64,000 nucleotides of DNA, from assembly GCF_013328815.1 (NCBI RefSeq), contig NZ_JABUHN010000005.1, positions 1-64,000 of the forward strand, in the 5' to 3' direction. Source of the stretch: Tabrizicola fusiformis. Its GTDB lineage: Bacteria > Pseudomonadota > Alphaproteobacteria > Rhodobacterales > Rhodobacteraceae. The notes beneath the pieces are model-generated. The model was not told the origin of the DNA. It was given only the letters and a program-made list of their open reading frames with translations, and did no database searches. Every line of letters starts with the position of its first letter. The stretch's first letter is position 1. Shown here in pieces: positions 53,087 to 62,583 of this stretch. The position numbers were made by a program, and so were the translations under genes.

Positions 53087-54757
53087 TTAGTGCCCGTGGG
53101 CGTGGTCCCAGTCGGACCGCTTGGGCAGCTGCTCGAACGTGTGTTCGGGCGGCGGGCAGGGCAGGGTCCATTCCAGCGTGTCGGCATGTTCGTTCCAGTA
53201 GTTGTTCACCGTGATCTTCTTGCCGAAGAACAGGGTGTAGAACACGATGCCGATGAAGAACACAAAGGACGCGGCCGAGATGAAAGCGCCGATCGACGAC
53301 AGGTGGTTCCAGTAGGCGAAAGCCTCGGGATAGTCGATGTAGCGGCGCGGCATCCCTTGGCGGCCCAGGAAGTGCTGCGGGAAGAAGGTCAGGTTCGAGC
53401 CGATGAACATGGCAAAGAAGTGAACCTTGCCCGCCCATTCCGGGTATTGCCGGCCCGACATCTTGCCGATCCAGAAGTAGATGCCCGCGAAGATGCCGAA
53501 GACGGCGCCCAGGCTCATCACATAGTGGAAGTGCGCCACGACATAATAGGTGTCGTGATAGGCGCGGTCCACGGGGGCCTGGCTCAGGACGATGCCGGTC
53601 ACGCCGCCCACGGTGAAGAGGAACAGGAAGCCGAAGGCCCAGAGCATCGGCGTCTTGAACTCGATCGAGCCGCCCCACATCGTGGCGATCCACGAGAACA
53701 CCTTGATGCCGGTCGGCACCGCGATGACCATGGTGGCCAGCATGAAGTAGCTTTGCTGGGTCAGCGACATGCCGACCGTATACATGTGGTGCGCCCAGAC
53801 GACGAAGCCCAGCACCCCGATGGCGACCATCGCATAGACCATCGGCAGGTAACCGAAGATCGGCTTGCGCGAGAAGGTCGAGATGACCTGGCTGATGATG
53901 CCGAAGGCCGGGATCACGATGATATACACTTCGGGGTGGCCGAAGAACCACAGGATGTGCTGATACAGGATCGGGTCACCGCCGCCCGAGGGCTGGAAGA
54001 AGGTGGTGCCGAAGTTGCGGTCGGTCAGCAGCATGGTGATGGCGCCGGCCAGCACGGGCAGCGACAAGAGGATCAGCCAGGAGGTCACGAAGATCGACCA
54101 GCCGAACAGCGGCACCTTGTGCAGGGTCATGCCGGGGGCACGCATGTTCAGGAAGGTGGTGATCATGTTGATCGCGCCAAGGATCGACGAAGCGCCCGAC
54201 AGGTGAACGGCGAAGATCGCCAGGTCCATCGAATAGCCGGCCTCCGAGGTGGACAGCGGCGGATAGAGAACCCAGCCCACGCCCGACCCCAGTTGGTCAT
54301 TGCCGCCCGGCGACACGACCGACGCCACGGCCAGCGAGGTGCCCGCGACATACATCCAGTAGGAAAGGTTGTTCATGCGCGGGAAAGCCATGTCCGGCGC
54401 CCCGATCTGCAACGGCATGAAATAGTTGCCGAAGCCGCCGAAGAGCGCCGGAATGACCACGAAGAACATCATCAGGATGCCGTGGGCCGTCACCGTCACG
54501 TTCCAGACGTGGCCGTTGGGCGTGCATTCACGGGCCGCATCGGCCACAAGGCGCATCCCCTCGGCACACATGTATTGCACGCCGGGGTTCATCAGCTCCA
54601 GCCGCATGTAGACCGTGAAGATCACCGAGATCAGGCCGACAAGGCCCCCGGTGAACAGATAGAGGATCCCGATATCCTTGTGGTTCGTCGACATGAACCA
54701 GCGGGTGAAGAACCCTTTTTGGTCATGGTCGTGGCCATGGATGGCTGCGTCGGCCAT
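53087..54757 (-). CDS. ctaD: Cytochrome c oxidase subunit I (aa3 type)
   Basis: A 556-residue subunit of the aa3 oxidase: [30 protein letters not shown] at the start, heme-a ligand histidine in the [27 protein letters not shown] region, [18 protein letters not shown] with the cross-linked His-Tyr pair, [10 protein letters not shown] and [12 protein letters not shown]. About 12 membrane segments. It pumps protons with oxygen as acceptor. The cytochrome c gene is 203 bases away in the same direction, similar to the cycA-ctaD neighbourhood in Paracoccus denitrificans. Other subunit genes are absent from this window. Confidence 0.97.
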   Translation of the reverse strand: MADAAIHGHDHDQKGFFTRWFMSTNHKDIGILYLFTGGLVGLISVIFTVYMRLELMNPGVQYMCAEGMRLVADAARECTPNGHVWNVTVTAHGILMMFFVVIPALFGGFGNYFMPLQIGAPDMAFPRMNNLSYWMYVAGTSLAVASVVSPGGNDQLGSGVGWVLYPPLSTSEAGYSMDLAIFAVHLSGASSILGAINMITTFLNMRAPGMTLHKVPLFGWSIFVTSWLILLSLPVLAGAITMLLTDRNFGTTFFQPSGGGDPILYQHILWFFGHPEVYIIVIPAFGIISQVISTFSRKPIFGYLPMVYAMVAIGVLGFVVWAHHMYTVGMSLTQQSYFMLATMVIAVPTGIKVFSWIATMWGGSIEFKTPMLWAFGFLFLFTVGGVTGIVLSQAPVDRAYHDTYYVVAHFHYVMSLGAVFGIFAGIYFWIGKMSGRQYPEWAGKVHFFAMFIGSNLTFFPQHFLGRQGMPRRYIDYPEAFAYWNHLSSIGAFISAASFVFFIGIVFYTLFFGKKITVNNYWNEHADTLEWTLPCPPPEHTFEQLPKRSDWDHAHGH

Positions 54758-54913
54758 TGGCGTCTCCCGTTACGTTGCATCCCATTGGGCGCGCCGGAAT
54801 CTTTCCCGAGCGCGTCATTGCAGCCAGCTTTAAAGGGCGGGGCAGGGGCAGGCAATCATCTAGTTTGATCTGGATCAACAATTCGTGTCGCAGGGGGCAA
54901 GCGGATGCGCAAC

Positions 54914-54938
54914 GAAAAGGGCGGCCCGAAGGCCGCCC
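54914..54938 (-). terminator. Intrinsic terminator of the cytochrome c gene
   Basis: GGGCGGCC (54919-54926), a CGAA loop and GGCCGCCC (54931-54938), flanked by AAAA on the plus strand, so TTTT on the transcribed minus strand. It begins 21 bases after the stop codon of cycA. The gene-free sequence 54758-54913 holds the ctaD promoter but no motif is assigned. Confidence 0.85.
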
Positions 54939-54959
54939 CCGCTGCGGCATCTCTGCCGG

Positions 54960-55349
54960 TTACTTCTGCGTGGCAAGCCAGGCTGCGATCTCTTCGCCGT
55001 CCTTGGCCAGCTTGAAGGTCATTTTCGACTTGGCCCCTTCGCCGGCGCCATTGGCGGCCAGCCAGGCCGAGGGATCGGCGATATAGGTGACCAGCGATGC
55101 CTCGTCCCAGACTTTGCCCGAAGCGCCGACGGCCTTGATCGAGTCGCCATAGTCATAATCGGCAACCGAGGCCACCGGGCGGCCGATCACGCCGAACAGA
55201 TTCGGGCCGGTCTTGCCGCCCTTGACGACCTCGGTGCCATCTGCGGCGATCACCGAGTGGCACGCCTTGCATTTGTTGAAGACCTTCTCGTCGGCCATGG
55301 CGGGGGCGGCGACGGCGACAAGCAGGGCTGTCAGGGCTAGCTTCTTCAT
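54960..55349 (-). CDS. cycA: Periplasmic cytochrome c (c550/c2 type)
   Basis: A 129-residue class I cytochrome c with a signal peptide (1-19, LALTALLVAVAAPAMA). The heme site is CKACH (in FNKCKACHSV) and the distal methionine is in KSKMTFKLAK near residue 110. The VKGGKTGPNLFGVIGRP loop matches Paracoccus c550 closely. It carries electrons from the bc1 complex to the aa3 oxidase, whose subunit I gene is immediately downstream. ATG at 55349. Confidence 0.93.
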   Translation of the reverse strand: MKKLALTALLVAVAAPAMADEKVFNKCKACHSVIAADGTEVVKGGKTGPNLFGVIGRPVASVADYDYGDSIKAVGASGKVWDEASLVTYIADPSAWLAANGAGEGAKSKMTFKLAKDGEEIAAWLATQK

Positions 55350-55449
55350 ATCTTCCTCGATGATGTGCGACCCGCGAGTCGCGTCCAGCGCGTCTGACTT
55401 GGACAGTGACGGGCCTGATATGCAATATCAAGGCATCTGCGGGGCATGT

Positions 55450-56106
55450 TCAGCCCGGAAAGGCGCGGGAAAAGGTCGCGGCAAGGGCGGCGTCAAGATC
55501 GGCTATCGTGACCGGCAGGCCAAGGTCCACAAGGCTGGTCACCCCATGTTCGCGGATGCCGCAGGGCACGATGCCGCCGAAATGCGTCAGGTCCGGCTCG
55601 ACGTTGATCGAGATGCCGTGGAACGACACCCAGCGGCGCAGCTTCACGCCGATGGCGGCGATCTTGTCTTCGCGCGGGGTGCCGTCGGGGTTGGGCGCCT
55701 TGTCGGGGCGCACCACCCAGACACCGACGCGGCCTGCCCGCCGCTCTCCCTTGACGTTGAATTCCGCCAGCGTCCAGATCACCCAGTTTTCCAGCGCGCA
55801 GACGAACTGGCGCACGTCGCGGCCGCGCTCGTTCAGGTTCAGCATGGTATAGGCGATGCGCTGGCCCGGGCCATGGTAGGTATATTGCCCGCCGCGCCCT
55901 GCCTCGAACACCGGAAAGCGGTCGGGATCGGTCAGGTCTTCGGCCCGCGCGCTGGTGCCGGCGGTGTAAAGCGGCGGATGTTCCAGCAGCCAGACCGCTT
56001 CGGGCGCGGTTCCGGCGGCGATGGCAGCGGCGCGCGCCTCCATCGCGGCAAGGGTTTCGTCATAGGGCCGCAGCCCCGGCAGCACCTGCCATTCCACCTT
56101 GCACAT
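55450..56106 (-). CDS. lipB: Octanoyltransferase (lipoyl synthesis)
   Basis: A 218-residue enzyme that moves octanoyl from acyl carrier protein to lipoyl domains. Conserved are [34 protein letters not shown], the catalytic lysine in [17 protein letters not shown] and the catalytic cysteine in [19 protein letters not shown] at 56106; sequence further upstream in frame has no homology and runs toward the tRNA promoter area. Leftward, 100 bases from cycA. Confidence 0.95.
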   Translation of the reverse strand: MCKVEWQVLPGLRPYDETLAAMEARAAAIAAGTAPEAVWLLEHPPLYTAGTSARAEDLTDPDRFPVFEAGRGGQYTYHGPGQRIAYTMLNLNERGRDVRQFVCALENWVIWTLAEFNVKGERRAGRVGVWVVRPDKAPNPDGTPREDKIAAIGVKLRRWVSFHGISINVEPDLTHFGGIVPCGIREHGVTSLVDLGLPVTIADLDAALAATFSRAFPG

Positions 56107-56253
56107 CGCGCGCCCCTGCCTGTTCGTCACCCCAGAGATGGCGCGGGCGGGGACGGAATGCAACGCCCCTGCGCGGCCCGCAAAAATCCCCCTTTTCTTC
56201 CCGCCGCGCAATCGCTACACAGCCGCCAGTCGGGGCAACCCGGCATCAGATGG

Positions 56254-56340
56254 GCGGATGTGGCGGAATTGGTAGACGCGCAGCGTTGAGGTCGCTGTTC
56301 CTTAACCGGAGTGAAAGTTCGAGTCTTTTCATCCGCACCA
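56254..56340 (+). tRNA. tRNA-Leu (anticodon GAG)
   Basis: An 87-base cloverleaf. The acceptor arm GCGGATG (56254-56260) pairs with CATCCGC (56330-56336), and CCA is encoded (56338-56340). The anticodon arm CAGCG TTGAGGT CGCTG gives anticodon GAG. The long variable arm fits a class II leucine tRNA, and GTTCGAGTC is the T loop. A terminator follows. Confidence 0.96.
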
Positions 56341-56351
56341 CTTTGAAGAAA

Positions 56352-56376
56352 AGCCCCGGTCCTGCCGGGGCTTTTT
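56352..56376 (+). terminator. Terminator after tRNA-Leu
   Basis: AGCCCCGG / CCGGGGCT stem with a TCCTG loop followed by TTTTCTTTT. It begins 12 bases after the tRNA end. Confidence 0.92.
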
Positions 56377-56427
56377 CTTTTCTGCGATTGTCCGGCTCGC
56401 CGCGCGCATGGGCGAATCAGATTGTCC

Positions 56428-57600
56428 TCAGTTCGCCTGCGGCCCGCAGGCCCGGGCAAGGCTGTGCATCAGGCATTGCGTTTGCAGCCGCAAGGCGGGG
56501 TTCAGTGCCATCGGCCAGGTTGAAAGCTTGACGCCGACGAAATCGCGCGCCGGGTCGATGAAGATCATCTGGCCATAGACTCCAAGGGCGAGGGTGACGG
56601 GGCGGGCGGTATCCTCGATCCAGAACTGGTTGCGATAGGCCCCGTTCGGGCGGTCGGCGCGGTAGCGGGCGGGAAAGCGGCTGGCGTCACCCTGCCGGGT
56701 CTGCGCCACCCAGTCCGCCGGAACGATCTGACGGCCATTCGCGGCGCCTTCCTGCGCGAAGATCAGGCCAAAACGGGCCAGATCGGGCAGCGTGGCCGAC
56801 AGCGCGCCATCGGCGATGGTGGCGCCTTCGGGGTCAAGGCCAAAGCTGGCAGGGTGGGCGGCGCCCATCGGTTGCCAGATCAGGTCTGACACCAGTTGCG
56901 GCAGGGGCGCGCTGGCGGCGGCTTCGAGGCAGAAACCCAAGACCTCGGTCTCCATCGAGCGGTATTCGAATTCGGCGCCGTGGGGGCGGGTCTGGTGGCG
57001 CAGGCTGCGGATCAGGGTGCGCAGGCTGCGCGGGGCAGAGGTTCCGGGCGGGGCCGGTTTCCACCCCACGGCAATGTCCATCAAGCCGATGCCCGAGGCG
57101 GGATCAGGCGCATCTTCGGGGAAATCGACACCGCTGGTCATGTCGAGCAACTGGCGGATCGTGACCGCGGCATAGGCGCTGCCGGCGAAATCGGGGACAT
57201 AGGCGGCCACGCTGCGGTTCAGGTCCAGATCCCCCGCGCCATGCAACACGCCGGCCACAGCGCCGACGACCGATTTTGACACCGATTGCGTCAGATGCGG
57301 CGTGTCGGGGCGCAGGCCGTTTTCGTAGTGGCTGCAAACCACCTGTCCGCGATGCAGTGCGATCAGCCCGTCGGTCCATGAACCGGCCAGAAGCCGGGCG
57401 GCGGTGGAATTGCCCGGCAAGGGAAGGTTGACCTGATCAAGCGCGGCTTGCGCGGGCGCCTCGGGCAGCGGCAGCGGCGTGGCGGCGCAGGCGATGGGCG
57501 CCACTGGAACAATCTCGGCCAGATGCTGATAGGACCAGCGGTTGAAGGGCGCGCGATCCCAGTTCGACAGGTCCAGCCCGGCGGGGCGATCAGCTTGCAT
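56428..57600 (-). CDS. Serine hydrolase, beta-lactamase/6-aminohexanoate-dimer-hydrolase type
   Basis: A 390-residue protein with the class C/NylB fold. The SxxK nucleophile motif is SVSK at 106-109, DLDLNRSVAAYVPDFAGSAYAAVTIRQLLDMTSGVDF is typical, and FEYRSMETEVLGFCLE supplies the tyrosine region. The family includes esterases, amidases and 6-aminohexanoate-dimer hydrolases. No signal peptide. The ATG at 57600 overlaps the GMC gene by 11 bases. Last gene of a leftward four-gene operon. Confidence 0.87.
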   Translation of the reverse strand: MQADRPAGLDLSNWDRAPFNRWSYQHLAEIVPVAPIACAATPLPLPEAPAQAALDQVNLPLPGNSTAARLLAGSWTDGLIALHRGQVVCSHYENGLRPDTPHLTQSVSKSVVGAVAGVLHGAGDLDLNRSVAAYVPDFAGSAYAAVTIRQLLDMTSGVDFPEDAPDPASGIGLMDIAVGWKPAPPGTSAPRSLRTLIRSLRHQTRPHGAEFEYRSMETEVLGFCLEAAASAPLPQLVSDLIWQPMGAAHPASFGLDPEGATIADGALSATLPDLARFGLIFAQEGAANGRQIVPADWVAQTRQGDASRFPARYRADRPNGAYRNQFWIEDTARPVTLALGVYGQMIFIDPARDFVGVKLSTWPMALNPALRLQTQCLMHSLARACGPQAN

Positions 57601-59212
57601 CGGCAAGAATCATGTCGGCGGCCTTTTCGGCGATCATCACCACGGCGGCATGGGTGTTGCCGCGCACGACCCGCGGCATGACCGAGGCATCGACCACCCG
57701 CAGCCCGGCCAGCCCGCGCAGCCGCAGCCGCGGGTCAAGCACCGAGGCCGCATCGCCACCCATCCGGCAGGTGCCCACGGCATGGATGTCGGACCCGGCC
57801 TTGTCGCGGATGAATTGCAGGATTTCATCGTCCGAGCGCACATCGGCGCCGGGCTGCAACTCGCTGGCGATATAGGGACGCAGGGCAGGCTGTTCGCAGA
57901 TGCTGCGGATCAGACGGATGCCGAAGGTCATGGCGCGGATGTCATAATCGGTCTGGAAGAAGTTGAAGCGGATCTCGGGTCGGCCATCCGGCGTGGTCAG
58001 CCGCACCGTGCCGCGTGCGTCGGGGTTCACATGTTCGGGGCTGAAGCTGAAGCCCGAAAACGGATGGGCGCGGGCGCCCGATGCCGAACGCTCCGCCACG
58101 CTCCATGCGGCAAGGGCCATCTGGATATCGGGGCGGTCCTGCGTGGCATCGGATCGGGCAAAGCCGCCGACATAGATGCCGGTTTCCGAGAAATATCCCC
58201 GGCGGCCAAAGACATATTGCGCCCCGGCCCAGGCGCCGCGCAGCCAGTTGTTGGCAAGGTCGTTGACCGTAATCGGTCTGGTGCAGCGGAACATCAGTTG
58301 CACGCAGGTATGGTCCTGCAGATTGCGGCCCACCTCGGGCGCGTCCAGCACGGGCGCGATGCCAAGGGTGCGCAACTCTTCCGCCGGACCGATGCCCGAT
58401 TGCAGCAGAAGCTGGGGCGAGGCGATGGCCCCTGCGGCCACAATCACCTCGCCCGCATGGGCAAGATGCGGCTGGCCCGCCCTGTCGAATGCAACGCCGG
58501 TGACGCGGCCTTCGCTGATGATCAGCCTGCGGGCGATGGCCTCGGTCAATATCCGCAGGTTGGGCCGGTTGCGGGCGGGCCAGAGATAGCCGCGCGCAGC
58601 ACTCCAGCGTTGGCCCTTGTGGGTGTTCATCTGGTAATAGCCGAAGCCGTCCTGCGTGGCGCCGTTGAAATCGGGATTGTCGGGCAGCCCGGCCTGACGC
58701 GCGGCGGCGCAGGCGGCCTCGGCCAGTTCGGGCCGGGACTGGTCGGACACTTTCAGCGGTCCGCCGATGCCATGCCATTGGTCGGCGCCGCGGGCCTGAT
58801 CCTCGGCCTTTCGGAAATAGGGCAGCACCTCGTCATAGGACCAGCCGGTGCAACCCTGCGCCGCCCAGTCGTCAAAGTCGAGGGCGTTGCCGCGCACATA
58901 CATCATGCCGTTGATCGAGGAGGAGCCGCCCAGCACCTTGCCGCGCGGCTGATACAGGCTGCGCCCGTTCAGCGCCGGTTCGCGGGCGCTGTCATACATC
59001 CAGTTGTAGCGCGGATTGGCGTAGAGTTTGGCAAAGCCCATCGGCAGGCGGAACCACAGGCTGCTGTCGTCAGGCCCGGCTTCCAGCAGGAGGACGCTGT
59101 GGCGGCCGGATTCACTCAGCCGGGCAGCCAGCACGCTGCCGGCCGAGCCGGAGCCGATGACGATGAAATCATAGCGTCCGGCATCGGTGGGTTCAGGGCG
59201 GGTGTTGGTCAT
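57590..59212 (-). CDS. GMC family oxidoreductase (choline dehydrogenase-like)
   Basis: A 540-residue FAD enzyme. It has YDFIVIGSGSAGSVLAARLSE (FAD site), GKVLGGSSSINGMMYVRG (GMC signature 1), GAIASPQLLLQSGIGP (signature 2) and the C-terminal DIHAVGTCRMGGD and NTHAAVVMIAEKAADMI with the catalytic His and Asn/His pair. Such enzymes oxidise alcohols to aldehydes or ketones. It overlaps the serine hydrolase by 11 bases and lies 22 bases after the RraA-type gene. The alcohol substrate is unknown. Confidence 0.93.
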   Translation of the reverse strand: MTNTRPEPTDAGRYDFIVIGSGSAGSVLAARLSESGRHSVLLLEAGPDDSSLWFRLPMGFAKLYANPRYNWMYDSAREPALNGRSLYQPRGKVLGGSSSINGMMYVRGNALDFDDWAAQGCTGWSYDEVLPYFRKAEDQARGADQWHGIGGPLKVSDQSRPELAEAACAAARQAGLPDNPDFNGATQDGFGYYQMNTHKGQRWSAARGYLWPARNRPNLRILTEAIARRLIISEGRVTGVAFDRAGQPHLAHAGEVIVAAGAIASPQLLLQSGIGPAEELRTLGIAPVLDAPEVGRNLQDHTCVQLMFRCTRPITVNDLANNWLRGAWAGAQYVFGRRGYFSETGIYVGGFARSDATQDRPDIQMALAAWSVAERSASGARAHPFSGFSFSPEHVNPDARGTVRLTTPDGRPEIRFNFFQTDYDIRAMTFGIRLIRSICEQPALRPYIASELQPGADVRSDDEILQFIRDKAGSDIHAVGTCRMGGDAASVLDPRLRLRGLAGLRVVDASVMPRVVRGNTHAAVVMIAEKAADMILADAS

Positions 59213-59234
59213 GATGGTTCCTTGGCCGCAGAGG

Positions 59235-59855
59235 TCAGAGATACTTGCGCAGGTCGAGCAGGTCGAGCGTCAAGGCCCCCGCCGCCAGATCGCGGCGCAG
59301 CGCCTGTTCCTGCGCCAGTCTTGCCCGGGTTCCGGCCAGCACGCTGTCGATTTCGGCGCGGGGCACGATGCAGATGCCGTCATCATCGGCCACCACCAGA
59401 TCGCCCGGGCTGACCGGGCAGCCGCCGAATTGCACGGTCTGGCCCAGCGTGCCCGGGGCGGTCTTGGTGGCGCCGCGGATCGCCAATCCGCGCGACCAGA
59501 CGGGAAAGCCCATGCGGCGCAACTCGGCGGCATCGCGGCAGAACCCGTCAATCACCACCCCGGCCAGCCCGCGTTGCAGCGCGGCCTCGGCCAGAATGTC
59601 GCCCAGATAGCCGCAAGCCTCGCCATGGCCGATGGCGACCAGAACCTGCCCGCCGCCCGGCTCGGCCTCGGCAATCGCGCGGTGGATGGCCAGATTGTCG
59701 CCCCGGGCGCAGATCGCGGTGAGGGCGGGGCCCGCCACGGCAAGGCCGGGGCAGATGGCGCGGATGGCGGGGGAGACATCGCCCTTGCGGCCATAGGCTT
59801 CGTGCACGGTGGCGCTTCCGGCGCGGCGGAAGGTTTCAAAGGCGGTCTCAGTCAT
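59235..59855 (-). CDS. RraA family protein (aldolase/decarboxylase type)
   Basis: A 206-residue protein of the RraA/HMG-CHA aldolase superfamily. Typical parts are GSATVHEAYGRKG (10-20s), PGLAVAGPALTAICARGDNLAIHRAI, GEACGYLGDILAEAALQRGLAGVVIDGFCRD (metal and substrate site, R and D) and GFPVWSRGLA. In catabolic loci this family often acts as 4-hydroxy-4-methyl-2-oxoglutarate aldolase or oxaloacetate decarboxylase rather than as RNase E inhibitor. Start overlaps the VOC stop by 8 bases. Confidence 0.86.
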   Translation of the reverse strand: MTETAFETFRRAGSATVHEAYGRKGDVSPAIRAICPGLAVAGPALTAICARGDNLAIHRAIAEAEPGGGQVLVAIGHGEACGYLGDILAEAALQRGLAGVVIDGFCRDAAELRRMGFPVWSRGLAIRGATKTAPGTLGQTVQFGGCPVSPGDLVVADDDGICIVPRAEIDSVLAGTRARLAQEQALRRDLAAGALTLDLLDLRKYL

Positions 59856-60228
59856 CCTGTTGCTCCATCAACTCGATCCGGCAGCCGGGAAGGGGTTCGA
59901 AAAAGGCGATATCGCGGGTGCCGAAGCCGCCGCTGATGCGCTGGGGCGGGTGTATCAGCGCCCCGGCCCAGGCCGGGTTGGCCAGCATCGCGGCCAGATC
60001 GGGGACGCCATAGCTGGCATGAAGAAAGCCGGGCGCGGGGGGGCTGCCGGGCCGGTCATAAAGGGCCACCTCAAAGAAGTTGACCTTCACGCCGCCGAAT
60101 TCGGCTTCGAGAAAGCGGTCTTCGCCAATCTGGTGCATCGCCCGCCAGCGCCAGCCGGGGGTGTTGGCCACCATCGCTTCGGCCTCGGCAATGCGGGCCA
60201 CCCGGAAGGCAAGGTTTACAAGTTTCAT
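59848..60228 (-). CDS. VOC family protein, first gene of the right-end leftward operon
   Basis: A 126-residue protein. The N-terminal strand MKLVNLAFRVARIAEAEAMVANTPGW, VKVNFFEVALYDRPG and the C-terminal DIAFFEPLPGCRIELMEQ follow the VOC half-barrel. It may be a lyase or dioxygenase-like enzyme, or a binding protein. ATG at 60228. It overlaps the RraA-type gene. Transcribed away from the ABC importer across a 207-base spacer. Confidence 0.78.
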   Translation of the reverse strand: MKLVNLAFRVARIAEAEAMVANTPGWRWRAMHQIGEDRFLEAEFGGVKVNFFEVALYDRPGSPPAPGFLHASYGVPDLAAMLANPAWAGALIHPPQRISGGFGTRDIAFFEPLPGCRIELMEQQDD

Positions 60229-60289
60229 CGTGCGAGCGTCTCCGCGTTCTGCCTGCAACCGGAGTAACCGTGTGTGGCGGCTGGTTCAA

Positions 60290-60345
60290 GTGATATTGTG
60301 ATATGAGATACAAGTATTGTTCTATGCGATCAAAACCGGTTGACA
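60290..60345. promoter_or_regulatory. Divergent promoter/operator region, right-end operon and ABC importer
   Basis: Within the 207-base spacer, two direct copies of GTGATAT (60290-60296 and 60298-60304) lie in an AT-rich patch. TTGACA at 60340-60345 fits a -35 box for the ABC genes, with a weak -10 about 20 bases on. No regulator gene is adjacent in the window. By-eye prediction. Confidence 0.4.
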
Positions 60346-60435
60346 TCGGCTGGAATCGGTCGCAGTCTCATTGCTGTGTTGCGAACTCAACAATAAACCG
60401 CGCTGAAAACCGGCGCATCGACATGGGAGACAGAG

Positions 60436-61476
60436 ATGAGAACACTGGTTATGGCTGCCGGGCTTGTGGCCGCGGGCGGGGCCGTCTGGGCCGAGGGTGT
60501 GACGCTGACGCTGAATACCCCCGGCGGTGCGGTTCTGGAGGGCGGCAATGCCGTGCTGTGGGGGCCGGCTGCGGCCGAACTGGGCTATGAGGTCAAGATC
60601 GAGACCTCGGACAACTCGCTGGACGCGCTGCGGTTGCAGGTGGGGGCGAATGCGGTGAGCACCGATATCATCGTGATGAGCGGCTATCAGTCGGCCATCG
60701 CGGCGAATGAAGGGATGCTGGCGCCGCTCGACTACAACGTGATCGACGCCAAGGATTTCGTCGAAGGTGCCGCCACCCCCTATTGCATCGGCATCTATGG
60801 TTATGCCGCCGTGATGGCCTGGAACACCAAGACCTATCCCGACAAGGCCCCCGCCAGCTGGGCCGATTTCTGGGATACCGAGGCTTTCCCGGGCCGCCGG
60901 GCGATGCGGGCCGATGCCGAGGCGCAGGTGGAAATGGCGCTGCTGTCGCAGGGCGTGGCCCCGGCGGACCTCTATACCGTGCTGGCCACAGAAGAGGGGA
61001 TGCAGCGCGCGATTGACCGGATTGCCGAGCTGAAGCCGGAAATCGCGGTCTGGTGGAATTCGGGCGCGCAGCATGGCCAGTTGATGCTGGACGGCGAGGT
61101 GGACATGACCACCGGCTGGAACGGGCGGTTCCAGACCGCCAAGGCCAACGGCGGCCCGGTGGAATTCACCTATAATCAGGGCATTCTGGCCTATGACTGC
61201 TTTGCCATTCCGGCGGCCTCGCAGCACAAGGAAGAGGCGATGAAGCTGATCAACCTGATGTCGGCGGCCAAGGCGCAGGCGGCATTGACCGGCTATGTCG
61301 CCTATGGTCCGATGAACAAGGCGGCCTTCGACACCGGACTGATCGCGCCCGAGGTGGCGGCGGTGCTGCCGACCAGCCCGCAAAATTCCGGCTCGATGAT
61401 CGTGCAGGACATCACCTGGTGGGCGGCCAACAATGACCGCATCCAGCAGATGTTCGAAGACATGATGACGCAATAA
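60436..61476 (+). CDS. ABC transporter substrate-binding protein (polyamine/PotD type)
   Basis: A 346-residue periplasmic binding protein. Signal peptide 1-19 (VMAAGLVAAGGAVWA), then SDNSLDALRLQVGANAVSTDIIVMSGYQSAIAANEGML, GIYGYAAVMAWNTKTYP, WDTEAFPGRRAM and NQGILAYDCFAIPAASQHKEEAMKLINLM. These are characteristic of the PotD/spermidine-putrescine-type family, whose members also bind other cations and organic compounds. First gene of a four-gene rightward operon with the ATPase 15 bases later. Confidence 0.92.
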   Translation: MRTLVMAAGLVAAGGAVWAEGVTLTLNTPGGAVLEGGNAVLWGPAAAELGYEVKIETSDNSLDALRLQVGANAVSTDIIVMSGYQSAIAANEGMLAPLDYNVIDAKDFVEGAATPYCIGIYGYAAVMAWNTKTYPDKAPASWADFWDTEAFPGRRAMRADAEAQVEMALLSQGVAPADLYTVLATEEGMQRAIDRIAELKPEIAVWWNSGAQHGQLMLDGEVDMTTGWNGRFQTAKANGGPVEFTYNQGILAYDCFAIPAASQHKEEAMKLINLMSAAKAQAALTGYVAYGPMNKAAFDTGLIAPEVAAVLPTSPQNSGSMIVQDITWWAANNDRIQQMFEDMMTQ

Positions 61477-61491
61477 AGACTGCAGGACCAG

Positions 61492-62583
61492 ATGACGGTA
61501 ATCGCCCTTTCGACCGTAGCCCCGCCAGAGACTGGCGGGGCTAGAACCGCAGCCGTCGAGATCGAGGCGCTGTGCAAATCCTATGGCTCGTTCCGCGCGC
61601 TGGATGCGGTGGACCTGTCGGTGCGCCCCGGCGAGTTCATTGCCATTCTGGGCCCCTCGGGGTCGGGCAAGAGCACGCTTCTGATGGCCGTCGCCGGGTT
61701 CTCGCGGCCCGACAGCGGGCGGATCGTCTTTGGCGGCCGCGATATTGTGCGGGAGCCTGCGGCCAAGCGCGGCTTTGGCGTGGTGTTTCAGAATTACGCC
61801 CTCTTTCCGCATATGACGGTGCTGGAAAATGTCGCCTTCCCCTTGCAGGTGCGCAAACTGCGCCCGGCAGAGGCGCGCGAGCGGGCCGAAGCGGCGCTGC
61901 GCACGGTCAAGCTTGACGGTTTCGGCGGGCGGCAGATCGGTGCCCTGTCGGGCGGGCAGCGGCAGCGCGTGGCGCTGGCCCGTGCCATCGTGTTCGAGCC
62001 GCAGATCCTTTTGATGGATGAGCCGCTTTCGGCGCTGGACAAATCGCTGCGCGAGGAAATGCAGATCGAAATCCGCGAGTTGCATGACAAGCTGCGGATC
62101 ACCACGCTGTATGTGACCCATGACCAGCGCGAGGCGCTGACCATTGCCGACCGGATTGCGGTGATGGATCAGGGGCGGATCGTGCAGATCGACACGCCCG
62201 AGGTGATCTATCGCCGTCCGCAGACCTCTTTCGTCGCCCGCTTCATCGGGGAGGCGGCGATCCTGCCGGTGGGGGCGCTTGCCCCCGCGGCGGTGGTGGG
62301 CGCCTTGGCGGCGGGCAGGCCCCGGGCCGTGATCCGCAGCGAGGATTTCTGCCTGACCCCGCCCGGCGGCGATGCGGCACCTGTGCAAGTCTCCGGCAAG
62401 GTGCAGAATCTGGTGTTTCAGGGCGATAGCTGGCTGATCCGGGTGCGGCTGGCGGATGGCACGGCGATTGACGTGCGCGCCCAGCGGCAGTTCAGCGATC
62501 AGGTGGCACGGCTGGCGCCCGGGGCCGAAATTGCGCTTTGGCTGCCCGCCGACCGGCTGCATTTTCTGGCGGAGGAGGCATGA
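61492..62583 (+). CDS. ABC transporter ATP-binding protein (PotA type)
   Basis: A 363-residue ATPase. Walker A is ILGPSGSGKSTLL, the Q-loop is VVFQNYALFPHMTV, the signature LSGGQRQRVALARAIV and Walker B ILLMDEPLSALD, then TLYVTHDQREALTIAD. A TOBE domain follows (about 265-360). It powers uptake of the substrate captured by the preceding binding protein. The next gene overlaps its stop by ATGA. Confidence 0.96.
   Translation: MTVIALSTVAPPETGGARTAAVEIEALCKSYGSFRALDAVDLSVRPGEFIAILGPSGSGKSTLLMAVAGFSRPDSGRIVFGGRDIVREPAAKRGFGVVFQNYALFPHMTVLENVAFPLQVRKLRPAEARERAEAALRTVKLDGFGGRQIGALSGGQRQRVALARAIVFEPQILLMDEPLSALDKSLREEMQIEIRELHDKLRITTLYVTHDQREALTIADRIAVMDQGRIVQIDTPEVIYRRPQTSFVARFIGEAAILPVGALAPAAVVGALAAGRPRAVIRSEDFCLTPPGGDAAPVQVSGKVQNLVFQGDSWLIRVRLADGTAIDVRAQRQFSDQVARLAPGAEIALWLPADRLHFLAEEA

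Noticed and set aside
59235-59855. RNase E inhibitor RraA
   Set aside because: The context (GMC oxidoreductase, VOC, hydrolase, importer) fits the aldolase/decarboxylase branch of the superfamily better than RNA turnover control.
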